A stretch of DNA of 64,000 bases from the NCBI RefSeq assembly GCF_029867415.1, contig NC_081183.1, positions 17,108,404-17,172,403 on the forward strand. Direction: 5' to 3'. The stretch is from Vicia villosa. Lineage: Eukaryota > Streptophyta > Magnoliopsida > Fabales > Fabaceae. Below, in pieces: positions 38,741-48,989 of the stretch. Positions within the stretch are counted from its first letter, which is position 1. The number at the start of each line of letters is the position of its first letter. Made by a program: the position numbers and the translations under genes. Under the pieces are notes generated by a model, which searched no databases, was not told the DNA's origin, and was given only the letters and a program-made list of their open reading frames with translations.

Positions 38741-40380
38741 ATCTCAAATGACTGAGATGATAATATCACTAAATGTCTCTAAAGGTGCATTCTACTATGT
38801 TGTTTATCACTATTATTACTGGATTTCATTCTTGATAGAGTTTTTCTTTCATTTTGTGTCTATATGAGATGGTATTGTAGTTTTCATTCCAAGCTAGCTT
38901 TATAAAAAGAGCAATATAGTATGAGTGATGAAAAGTCATTGAATATGTTAGTCTATTTTTCTTTATCAAGAAAGACAAATATAGGTGTGAGCAAACTTAG
39001 GCTGTTTCTGGAAGAAATACTACAAAAGAGGTTTATTTGCAATAGAATATATCAAAACCCATCATTTTTTATATTTAAATTCTAAGCTAAATCTGACAAA
39101 TCAGTTACAGCTAAACAATGATTTTTTTAATATCAAGTTGAGTATTTGGATTCTCTTAATTCTTTTGTTTATTTACTTCATCAATTTTGGCTGTGTAATG
39201 ACTAAGATTATTTCATTTAAAATTATTTGTTCATTAGCTGGAAAAATGAGGACTAAGCTTTGACTTTGTAAAAAAAAAAAGCTTTGACTTTGTCTTGCCA
39301 ATTAACAGTTGGCTTCATACAATCCTTACAACATGTACTTCTTATGTACTACAAGTAATTTATATGTTATTCTGAAAGGTCACTTTTTAATAAACCTCCT
39401 GTTATATAGCACAAAGGATAATGACTTTATTAAATGAAGTTTGACAAATAAATAAGTGATATTGAGGATATAGTGCAAGGAATTGGAGGATATAGTTCAG
39501 GATATTGAGGAAATAGTAAAAGCTTTGTATAAATGTTTAATTGATGTTAGGATGACTCTTCTGGAAATTCTTTCACACCACTAAATTCTTTAGATCTGGT
39601 TCATTAGAATAGGTAGCTAGAAAGTTTGGCTAATTAGGACAGTCACTGCATAAATGATGTATAGAGTTCAAAAAGAAAAGGTTACTTTTGATATATTGAT
39701 TTTTTGAGATATTTGTGAGTATAAATATATTTATATATACTTCACTAGTATCAGTTCAAATACTACTAGGTATTTTTACTCTTATGTCTCTAGTTATTTT
39801 TACTCTTATGTCTCTAGTTATTTTTAGTTTTTGTCATGTTCTCCTCATAATACTCAAATGTCTATGTTGATGTAAAACTTGTTTCTTTCATAAAGGGAAT
39901 ACTGGGAATGAGACAATTCAAGAAATATTTATGGTTCTTTGTAACTGAAAAAGTTCAGCCTTTGTGGCAATTTTATGAGCCATACTAGCTAAGCTATCCA
40001 TTTGAACTCATATTCCGAATTAACATATATGGTTAATTGAAAGTGGAGTATCAATTATGACCATGCTCCACCAAAAGGGAAATGAATTTAAAAAAGATAT
40101 GCATATGCTGGAATGGAAAGGTTCATATACTTTTAAGCACTAGATGCATGTCAAGACTAAACCAACTTAACAAATTCCAACCAAAATGCAATAGTTTGGT
40201 CCAGTAAATTCTGCTTAATCTTAATCAATTAAATGCAACTTTATCACATTCCTGTTAATGTTATCACATGACAGAATAAGCAATATAATTTGTGGTTGGG
40301 TGGGTGGAGTGAGGAAGTGCAAAATATAATGCTTAATAATCACTACCAAATATATACATGTATCTATAGCTCAACATTGT
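38741..40380. other. Element B interior, no gene recognised
   Basis: AT-rich intergenic or intron-like DNA between the NAT and polygalacturonase fragments. It has short repeats (AGGTATTTTTACTCTTATGT near 39770-39830) but no coding signal. The last few hundred bases may be the native promoter of the captured polygalacturonase. Confidence 0.5.
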
Positions 40381-40402
40381 TGATTTCTCATCTTTCTTTC
40401 CT

Positions 40403-40639
40403 ATGGGTGTGTTATTGTTGTTACTTTCTCTATTGGTTGCTTTCCTAAGCTTGAATGTAGTTGAGAGCCGAAAAACACCGGCTGAGGAGCACTATGTTGA
40501 GTACTGTGTTGTGAGCTGTAGAGCTTACAGTGCCTCAGTGACAGAGTTTGGAGCTGTTGGCGATGGACAAACTTCGAACACACGAGCCTTTCAGATGGAG
40601 GTAGATCATCTGAGTCAGTACTCGTCATGCTTCAATTGA
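40403..40639 (+). pseudogene. Polygalacturonase (GH28, pectinase) 5' fragment with signal peptide
   Basis: ATG at 40403 opens a hydrophobic leader, MGVLLLLLSLLVAFLSLNVV, expected to act as a secretion signal. After about 50 residues comes SVTEFGAVGDGQTSNTRAFQ, the hallmark start of plant polygalacturonase/pectin-lyase-fold enzymes. HLSQY follows and then a stop at 40637-40639. The catalytic NTD, DD, GHG and RIK motifs are all absent. The preceding 120 bp contain a TATATACATGTATC stretch and might include the native promoter. Truncated, one of six host pieces in element B. Confidence 0.75.
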
Positions 40640-40923
40640 ATATACCGCTCTGGTAATATTTCATCCTATCTAATTTCTTCAAACATAGTATCCTACTATT
40701 GAATTTCATCCTATCTAATTTTTGACCTTGAGACACATGGCTTCCCATGCTTCAATTGATTTCAGTTTTCGGTATTAGGCTTATGCACAGGCAGCACTGC
40801 TTTTTGGAAGGGCTCCATCTAAGTATCTTAATATTAAAACATTCTTTTTAAAAGTTTTTTTTATGCTTTATTGGATGAAACATTCTCCATCTAAATTTCT
40901 CTATGTGGTTGGTGATTTTCCAG

Positions 40924-41004
40924 GCTCATGTATTCTCTGCAGGATGTGCAACTTTTCTAGCAAACTATCACGTACCGTCTTGTAAGGATATGAAAATTTT
41001 CCTG
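40924..41004 (+). pseudogene. Probable beta-galactosidase (GH35) exon fragment
   Basis: After a CAG acceptor the plus strand reads AHVFSAGCATFLANYHVPSC, resembling the segment (A/H-V-F...C-A-A-F-L-x-N-Y) downstream of the catalytic domain in plant beta-galactosidases. No further exon is recognised. Too short for a firm call. Confidence 0.45.
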
Positions 41005-41323
41005 ATATCATGCTTTCTAACCTTGTTCTAGATTCATGTTTTTGTATCTTCTCATGATTCTCATTTTATTCTTTTATTTTATATACTAGTGTAGCAAAAT
41101 TTTCAACTCATGGACATGTGTTTATATAAAAATAAAACTCAATATTAATTTTAATTTTAAAATAAAATCAAGTTTGAAATAAAAAGACAATTGTATGCAA
41201 GACTTTACAACCATATCTAGTGTGAATATTTTTAATTAAGTTCATACTTAAAGGGTGGGCTTCTAATTCCAATGAGATTCATTATTTTTAATAATTTCTT
41301 GTGTCTTGTTTTTTTTCATACAG

Positions 41324-41447
41324 ATAACAATTGCTTCTCCAGAGCGTGGTATTTTGGCCATGGATGAATCCAATGCTACATGTGGAAAGCGGTTGGATTC
41401 AATTGGACTAGAGAACATCGAAGCTTAACCGTCAAGCATGGCGTAAA
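41324..41447 (+). pseudogene. Plastid-type fructose-bisphosphate aldolase exon fragment, frameshifted
   Basis: After a CAG acceptor the plus strand reads ITIASPERGILAMDESNATC and then GKRLDSIGLENIEA, the conserved N-terminal block of class I aldolases; the NATCGKRL form is typical of plastid isoforms. A one-base gain at about 41428 (GCTTAACC) makes a stop, and the frame then continues NRQAWR in phase +1. Only this exon is present. Last host fragment before the right sub-terminal array of element B. Confidence 0.85.
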
Positions 41448-41689
41448 ATTATATATGAAGAAAGTGTTATGATTTAGTTAAAATATAATTTTTATATGAA
41501 TGATTTTATAATACTTGAAATATTATGACTCGACATGATTTTGTATACTTTTTGGTTAATATTAAAAATATTTTGACTTAGTTAAAATATGATTTTTATG
41601 TGTATGATTTTATAGTATTTGCAATATTATGACTGAAAATGAAATATAACTAAATGGTGTATATGAAATAGAGTGTAAATAGATTTAAA

Positions 41690-42237
41690 TAGGGTGTAAT
41701 TATGAACATATCTATACCCGATTTTTATAAAAATGGGGTGTAATTAAGAACGTATTTACACCCGATTTTTTTTTAAAACTGGGTGTAATTAAAAATGTAA
41801 TTACACCCGATTTTTATTAAAATAGGGTGTAATTAAGAACGTATCTACACCCGATTTTTATTAAAATAGGGTGTAATTAAGAACGTATCTACACCCGATT
41901 TTTATTAAAATAGAGTGTAATTAAAAACGTAATTACGCTCAATTACACCTGATTTTTATTAAAATAGGGTGTAATTAAAAACGTAATTACGCCCAATTAC
42001 ACCCGATTTTTGTTAAAATAGGGTGTAATTAAAAACGTAATTATGCTCAATTACACCCGATTTTTGTTAAAATGGGGAGTAATTAAGAACGTATTTACAC
42101 CTGATTTACACTCGTTTTAAACGGGTGTAAATTCGTTAGACATTTCTCACCCGGTGGATATACACCCGATTTTTATTAAAAATAATGGGTGTAAATTTAA
42201 TAAAAAACGGGTGTAAATTAACATTTTTGTACTAGTG
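41690..42237. repeat. Right sub-terminal repeat array of element B
   Basis: About nine degenerate units built on ACACCCGATTTTTATTAAAA and TAGGGTGTAATTAAGAACGT, ending at the right terminus. The left end has the same motif in fewer copies (34975-35170). Such arrays usually bind the transposase in CACTA elements. Confidence 0.85.
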
Positions 42238-43999
42238 ATAACAACTTATAGGATGCAAGTTGTAACAAAATTATTATTAATAATAATAAATACTAAATTA
42301 TTATTATTACTATTAGCATTCAGTATTGGTTTTATCATTCAGTATTGGTTTTATTATGATATCATATGATTCATTAGTTAACTGTTATTATTGTTTTCTT
42401 CTCACTGTTAATCGCTTTCATATAGTTTTGTTAATTAAGAAACTAAAACACCAAGTTTGTTGTGTACTTGGAGAATTGAAGTCAGGCTTTGCGTTTGAAT
42501 GTTACATGTTTTTATTTTTATTTATTTATTTGTTATTCATAGCAGGAACTGTAGTTAGTTATTAAGTTTTGTTGCATGTGAGAGAAAAAGATAGAGGGGG
42601 AGAGCGCATGCTAGAAGATGCTCAAACAATAAGAGAAAGTAGCATCAAAATTAGTTACACTTTTACAGATGAAGAACAAAGGTAATTTTTACTCCTTAAT
42701 CCTTATTTGTCATTTCTTAATTATGAGTATTTTTTTAGTTTTTAATATTTCATGTTTTAGAAAATATGGAGAATATTTTTACTATGGCTGTGGAGTGAGT
42801 CTAATTATGTTATATACATTCATTGTATTTATACTTGTAATGCAGGTTGAAGTTTCTAAGCATTCAGTGAGGTATTAATCAACAGAAGCAGACCTAAATT
42901 GGTTTACATGTTGTATATTATATTAAGTTTCAGTTAATTAAATTCATTTTATCTATCTTTTGCAAGGTTAGAAAAGAAAAGAAAATGAGAGTGAGAAATA
43001 TGATTAGATTTTTCTAGAATAATGATGTTAACTATATAGTTCTTTTTCTAGAATAATACTCAACAGTCTTATTATATAAAAAATTGGAATGAAGTTTTGG
43101 CAGAATGATAATTGTTATTTAATTTATTTTTAAAGCCATATCTATGTAATTCACACACTTATATTTGTTCTAATTTATTTAATTTATTTTTAACTTACGT
43201 TGTTCTTAGTTCTAATTTTCTTGTTTTTTAATAAAACATTTTTTTTAATGCGTACTTCTTGATTTTCTATCTCTCTCTTGTTTTTATCCCATTCTTTTTT
43301 TAGATCTCTATACTTTAACAGAACTCGATTTTCCTTAGGTACATATAGATTTATCTATATAACAGGACATAGTCTAAATTTATCAACTACATTCAGTGCA
43401 AAAGTTCTTGCAGAAGCGCAAATTTTGAATATTTCAAATTTTTAGGTACATATAGATTTATCTTTATAGATATGTTTTAAGGTTCAATTTCATAGTCCAA
43501 GCAAGGTTTTATTAGGTGTTGTCTATGAATTCTTCGTAATTACTTCATGAGTGTATAAATATTCCTAAAAGTGTTTCTGCATTAATATTATATGACATTC
43601 TTATTCTTATTGGTTTTTTATTATTTGTCAAAAACTCAAAATAAATGTCATGCCATTCTTATTCTCTGTATATGAATACAATAAAGCTAGTCCTTAATAA
43701 TTCTATTTTTCAAGACAAAAAATTGAATTAGAACACTTAATAGTAATACTCAATTGGAAATTTATTCCCAGGTTTAGAACACATCACATCAAAAAGAAAT
43801 CAAAGGTTAATGAAAGGACCTATATAGGTTGAAGGAATTGTCTCGGTAAAGAGATAATAGCATCTTCCCAATTGATTTTTAAAAAACCTTCTAAAGATCC
43901 CGGTATTTTAAATAGAATAAAAGCAAACAGGAGGACCATTCTAACACGAGAAATAGAGTAACAGAACTCGATTTTCTGATAACGTACCTGATTCTTCAC
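42238..43999. other. Element A, region between element B and the 5' leader; no gene recognised
   Basis: AT-rich, with only short open frames (for example 42326-42565 and 42669-42878, hydrophobic but without recognisable motifs). Most likely the first intron and upstream part of the transposase transcript of element A, displaced by element B. Confidence 0.4.
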
Positions 44000-44740
44000 C
44001 TGAAAATGGTGAGGTGGCTGTGTTGTTGGTGCGGCGAAACGTACAGCAGGTGTCCGCCGGGCTCGTTGCCGCCGGCGAAACGAAGAGCTGTTGCCTCCGT
44101 CAGGTGCGCGGCTCTTGCCTCCGTCAGGTGTCGCGGTGGGAGATGGGAGAACGAACGGTGGGAGGCGGTGTCACGGTGGGAGGCGGTGTCGCGGTGGGAG
44201 CTCTCGCGGTGAAAGAAAAAAACAGATTTGGGAAATGTTTTGTGAGGTTAGGGTTTAGTGAAATAGTGGGAGAGACTATTTCCCATCGGGTAATATATGG
44301 GCTGAAGTAATAGCCCATTATGCGCTACTTTTCCCATCGGGCCGTTTAGCACTTGATGTAATAGGCTTTATAAAATAATTTCAGCTTATTTACGATTTTA
44401 TTTTTGTTTAATTTTTCCCATCGGGCCGTTCAGCACCTGATGTAAAAGCCCAGTAAACCATATATTTCCCATCAGGCCGTTTAGCACCCGATGGGAAAGG
44501 CTTTATAAAATAATTTCAGCTTATTTACGGTTATGCCACCGTGTATTGGTTTTTTTATTTTTGTTTTATTTTTCCCTTCATGTCCATTAAATGTCTGATG
44601 TAAAATCTCTAAAATTAAATTTTTTTCACATCAATTTATTATAAAACCTGATGTAAAATTTTTTGACATATATTTTTCACATCAATTATCTTTATACCTG
44701 ATGTAAAATTTTTTAACCAAATGTAATATTTTTAGTAGTG
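44000..44740 (-). promoter_or_regulatory. 5' end of CACTA element A: leader and sub-terminal repeats
   Basis: GC-rich stretch 44006-44210 (repeated CGGTGGGAG units) followed by copies of CCCATCGGGCCGTTTAGCAC and GATGTAAAA repeats up to the terminus at 44740. By analogy with other CACTA elements this zone holds the transposase promoter and binding sites. Open frames across it on both strands are not convincing genes. Confidence 0.55.
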
Positions 44741-45420
44741 CATTCATAATGATCAAACGACACTATAAATCTGTTTGTACTTATCTTGTTCCTGAACTTG
44801 GATAAACCTTAGATCAAATTTTTAAAACACTTTGGCTTCTTAAGTCTATTAATAAGTTATCACTTGTTAGGAATCATATATCAAATCCATTCCAGAACTT
44901 CATTAAGACTCCAGGTTCTTATTTCGCCTTGATTGTTAACATAAAGAGTTGCACAACTTCAAAGAGATCTAGAGTGTTTTTTGAGATTTTTATCTAAAAG
45001 AGTTTTGATTTCTTCTTTTATGTTTCTACACAAACTATCAATTGGGTTGACTTAACTGGACGGATGAGAAATTATTTTATATCATACTTAAAAAGATATG
45101 TGATGCTTAAACTTCAAAAATTTGATAATAAATAACATCCAAAAGACATAAAATATTATAACTCATAAAATATTTATAAATACAAATATATTACATCTAT
45201 CTCCCTTCAAATATACTATCGAAATTCAATCCCACAATTCAAAAATCCAAAACATTCATATTTTATATAATCAAACTATTTGTTCAAAAAATAAATTAAA
45301 AATAAAATCATATAATATTAATCCATGTGTTATACATATAAACATCTAGTAAAGAGGAAACGTGGAAGGGCTTAATTTCAAACCATCAAAGAACATAGGA
45401 TCATTTTTACCGGTGCTTCA
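44741..45420. other. Flank of element A; no gene recognised
   Basis: 44741-44843 matches 19491-19581, the unoccupied side of element A's insertion. From there to 45420 the sequence is AT-rich and I see no coding signal. Confidence 0.5.
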
Positions 45421-46199
45421 CATGAATCCATTTTATATTAAATAGATAGTTTGAAAGAGACCAAAATATCCAAATCTAAATCTCAGTGACATCTTTAAAT
45501 CCTGTTTGATAAAACTCATGTATATAATACTATTCATCTTTATCATCCAATGCTTCTCTTGAAAACAAAAAACATAACAAAAAAACACCAGACCAATTTA
45601 ACCAATGAAGTTCATGATCACCAAATGAAGTGATAAATTGCAAAACCAGTCTTGGGCGCTAAATCCTGCAGAAAATTGGAGGAACACATTATCTAGCCAT
45701 TCTAATATAATCTGTTATTTTAACCAAATTTACCTTTATTAGATCTAAAACATAATTAGCTAAAATTATAGAGTACATTATTGAAGACGATGGCAGATGA
45801 AAGAAACGGAACGATGCACATTACACAACCTAGTATATAACTTAAAGGAATTCTATATTTGAAGTTGACCTATGTACAGAGAGCATGAAGAACATATGAA
45901 GCAAAGAAACCATGCTGGAATATGCAGTAACCCCAACACCAATCCATCAAATATCCAATTGCACTAGTAAATATCAGCACCTAAAGTAGCATGAAAAAAG
46001 ATTTCCTAGACAAAACCAAACCCCAAAGTAGTGGCAAAACATTAAGAAGCTCTACTAATACTCAAAATCTGGGCTAGAAAGCCAAAAAGGAAGCCTTACC
46101 TTCCAAAATTCTTCAGAATTGGTGATGGACTTAAAACCTATAGATACAAATCCATATATATATTAAGGTCAAACACTCAGGGGGTCGGGGATATTTTGA

Positions 46200-47299
46200 T
46201 GCATGTCGAATTGGAGTTTGACACGGTCACTTTGGTGCATCTCCACAGTGGTGAACCGTATGATAGGCGATTTTGCCGTCCAAACATCCGCCTCTGCTAG
46301 CTCGGGTTCATGGCCCAATTCCAAGTATAATCTCCAAATAAACTGCAACGTAAAAAAAAATTATAAATTAAAGAAGATGGTTGATTTTACGAATATAATT
46401 AGATAATGGAAAGTTTTAGTGGTATTACATCTTGGGGTCGAAGTCGATCCAAGAGTTGGCGGTAAAAAATTATTTTGTTTACAGGCATTTTGGTGTAATC
46501 CAACCCAGTTGCATTAAACCTAAACACATCCAAAAATAGAAATCAATATAGGTACAATTAATAATAGAATAAATACACTAAATGAAATAACCTCATTAAC
46601 TTACCTTGACGCGTAAGGGAAGATGTATATGTGCGGGTTTTTAGGGGCTAATACTGGCATTCTCCACCATCTCATGCTTGTAGCAAGAATGCACATCCAT
46701 AAAATGTACAACTATCATTTTTTGCATTTTTACACAAGGAGATGTAGAGGTAAGCCAACACCGCAGAACCCCAAACTATACGTCTTGATTTCATCAATGT
46801 ACTCAAGCAAAGACAAGTACATAAAATTTACACTATTTCCCGTGCCTTCGGGAAATAGAAACTTACCAAATAATAACATAATATACATTCTATCTTTAAT
46901 TATTTTTTTTCTTCAGTCGAAAACTGATCCAACGTAACTGCGTCATAACGTTCTTTAAGGGCCGATAGCTTAATACCTTGGCCCCTTCCTCTTTCTCGGC
47001 CCTCACCCTCAATTAAATCTACCCCAACATTTACTCGCATAAAGCATTGGGTTGTTGGACATTTCAATACACTGCTTTTCCATTTATTGAGAGACCCAAT
47101 AACATGTACACGTCCTCTAGCGTGACAGTACATTCACCCATTGGAAGGTAAAAAGTTTGAGTCTCGGGCCCCCAATGCTCACACAATGCCAATATAAATT
47201 TAATATCAATTGTAGTATGTACTAAATTCATTACGTACCCGAATCCCGCACGTTCAATATAAGACACAATCCAAGGGTCGGGAGCATCTATCAGTTTTG
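46200..47299 (-). pseudogene. PMD (MAIN-like) gene relic, left arm
   Basis: From the centre leftwards the minus strand reads MSYIERAGFGYVMNLVHTTI and then MGECTVTLEDVYMLLGLSIN, typical of plant mobile domains, and then loses frame (GKAVY then a stop). Further pieces such as VWTAKSS lie near 46270. It is the mirror image of 47300-48436 with substitutions and small indels. It has lost its original N-terminus, because the centre cuts the gene just before the PWIVSYIER region. Confidence 0.7.
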
Positions 47300-48436
47300 C
47301 AAAACCGATAGATGCTCCGACCCTTGGATTGTGTCTTATATTGAACGTGCGGAATTCGGGGACGTAATGAATTTAATACATACTACAAATGATACTAAAT
47401 TTATATTGGCATTGTGTGAGCGTTGGAGGCCCGAGACTCATACTTTTCACCTTCCAACGGGTGAATGTATCGTCACGCTAGAGGACGTGTACATGTTATT
47501 AGGTCTCTCAATAAATAAAAAAGCAGTGTATGGAAATGTCCAACAACCCAATGCTCTATGTGAGCAAATGCTGGGTGTAGATTTAATTGAGGGTGAGGGC
47601 CGAGAAAGAGGGAGGAGCCAAGGTATTAAGCTATCGGCCCTTAAAGAACGTTATGACGCAGTTACGTTGGATCAGTTTTCGACCGAAAAAGAAAAAATAA
47701 TTAAAACTAGAATGTATATTATGTTATTATTTGGTAAGTTTCTATTTCCCGAAGGCACGGAGAATAGTGTAAATTTTATGTACTTGTCTTTGCTTGAGGA
47801 CATTGATGAAATCAAGACTTAGTGTTTAGGGTTCTGCGGTGTTGGCTTACCTCTACAGCTCCTTGTGCAAAAATGCAAAAAAGATAGTTGTAAATTTTAT
47901 GGATGTGCATTCTTGCTACAAGCATGTGATGGTGGAGAATGCCAGTATTAGCCCCTAAAAACCGCACATATACATCTTCCCTTACGCGTCAAGGTAAGTT
48001 AATGACGTTATTTCATTTAGTGTATTTATTCTATTATTAATTGTAACTATATTGATTTCTATTTTTGGATGTGTTTAGGTTTAATGCAACTGGGTTGGAT
48101 TACACCAAAACGCCTGTAAACAAAATAATTTTTTACAGCCAACTCTTGAATCGACTTCGACCCCAAGATGTAATACCACTAAAACTTTTCATTATCTAAC
48201 TATATTTGTAAAATCAACCATCTTCTCTAATTTGTAATTATTTTTTTTTACGTTGCAGTTTATTTGGAGACCATACTTAGAATTGGGCCATGAACCCGAG
48301 TCAGCTGAGGCGGCTGTTTGGACAGCAAAATCGTCTATCATACAGTTCACCACTGTGGAGATGCACCAAAGTGACCGTGTCAAACTCCAATTCGGCATGC
48401 ATCAAAATATCCTGACCCCCCTGAGTGTTTGGAACC
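47300..48436 (+). pseudogene. PMD (MAIN-like) gene relic, right arm, with 163-residue open frame
   Basis: The frame at 47331-47822 reads MSYIERAEFGDVMNLIHTTN, TGECIVTLEDVYMLLGLSIN, then GIKLSALKERYDAVTLDQF and FPEGTENSVNFMYLSLLEDI before a stop. Later pieces in shifted frames read AKKDSCKFYGCAFLLQA-like residues, and at about 48262 WRPYLELGHEPESAEAAVWT, the usual C-terminal half of PMD proteins. PMD proteins occur both as host genes and inside MULE and gypsy elements. This copy lacks the N-terminus and has several frame breaks. Confidence 0.7.
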
Positions 48437-48989
48437 TTGGCAGTATTCTTAGAATGAGGGGATTCACATACTCATTGAATATATTAAATATATATGGAAA
48501 AGGCTAAAAAAACTAAGAACAAGGGGATAAACATTCTTGCGCTAATAAAAATCAGAAGCTTCCCCCACACACAACCCAACACCAAAAAAAACCAAAATTA
48601 GAAAGGAACACATTTATTATCAAGCTATATAGAATTAAGAACTAATTCGTATCTGTTAGTTGTTCAACTTCAACAATAAGAAGAATTCAATCCTACAAAT
48701 ATAAAATCAATTTTACCTCATCCAAGAGCAATAACAAACTTAAACTATGAAATCGTAATCTCCTTTCCACAAATTGCCATCGTATGTTTGGAACAATGTA
48801 ATAAAGATTAAAGAAACAAAACATCAGTATGAACATTCTTGAACTTATAAAAATTGCAAATAACTTGAGAATACAATTGTGTTTCGAAAAAGAAAAATAT
48901 AAATCAAACAGAAAACTAAAAATACATATACCGTAGTATTAATACATAGAAATAAATTTTAAAAACATAAAGAAGACAATAGAAGGAAG

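Larger units (their letters stand above)
34953..42237. mobile_element. CACTA element B: 7,285 bp gene-capturing (Pack-CACTA) transposon
   Basis: Left end CACTAGTGCAAAAATG and right end CATTTTTGTACTAGTG form 16 bp inverted repeats with one mismatch. Both sides have the 3 bp target duplication ATA (34950-34952 and 42238-42240), typical of CACTA elements. Sub-terminal GGGTGTAA/TTACACCC repeats occur at both ends, with a dense array at the right. No transposase is encoded. The cargo is six host gene fragments, all on the plus strand and most with introns: augmin-4-like, alpha/beta hydrolase, NAT transporter, polygalacturonase, probable beta-galactosidase, aldolase. The element lies inside element A, between its leader and transposase gene, so movement would need transposase supplied in trans. 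Confidence 0.88.
30490..44740 (-). mobile_element. CACTA element A (En/Spm-like), 3'-truncated, split by element B
   Basis: The 5' terminus on the minus strand is at 44740 (plus strand ...TATTTTTAGTAGTG, i.e. CACTACTAAAAATA inward). It is followed by sub-terminal repeats of the TTTTACATCAGG and CCCGATGGGAAA type (44295-44735) and a GC-richer probable leader (44000-44220). Two transposon genes follow: a TNP2-type transposase (31570-34881) and a second gene (30490-31433). The 3' terminus is missing: sequence switches to the pararetrovirus-like flank near 30490. Without element B and its target duplication, A is about 6.96 kb. The 5' flank (44741 onwards) matches 19491 onwards, so the pre-insertion site survives in the duplicate. 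Confidence 0.8.
46163..48436. repeat. 2.3 kb near-perfect palindrome of plant-mobile-domain (PMD) gene sequence
   Basis: Two arms of about 1.14 kb in inverted orientation meet at TTTTGCAAAA (centre between 47299 and 47300) with essentially no spacer. Matching ends include AAACACTCAGG (46171) against CCTGAGTGTTT-type sequence near 48420. Both arms carry the same PMD gene relic, so a transcript through the centre would fold into a long hairpin. Confidence 0.9.

Noticed and set aside
44006..44318. Overlapping frames with repeated RWEAVSRWE or TPPPTV residues
   Set aside because: Products of a CGGTGGGAG-type tandem repeat in the CACTA 5' region.
46900..47267. A separate functional PMD gene on the minus strand
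   Set aside because: Frame breaks, lost N-terminus and the mirrored copy show it is one arm of a palindrome relic.
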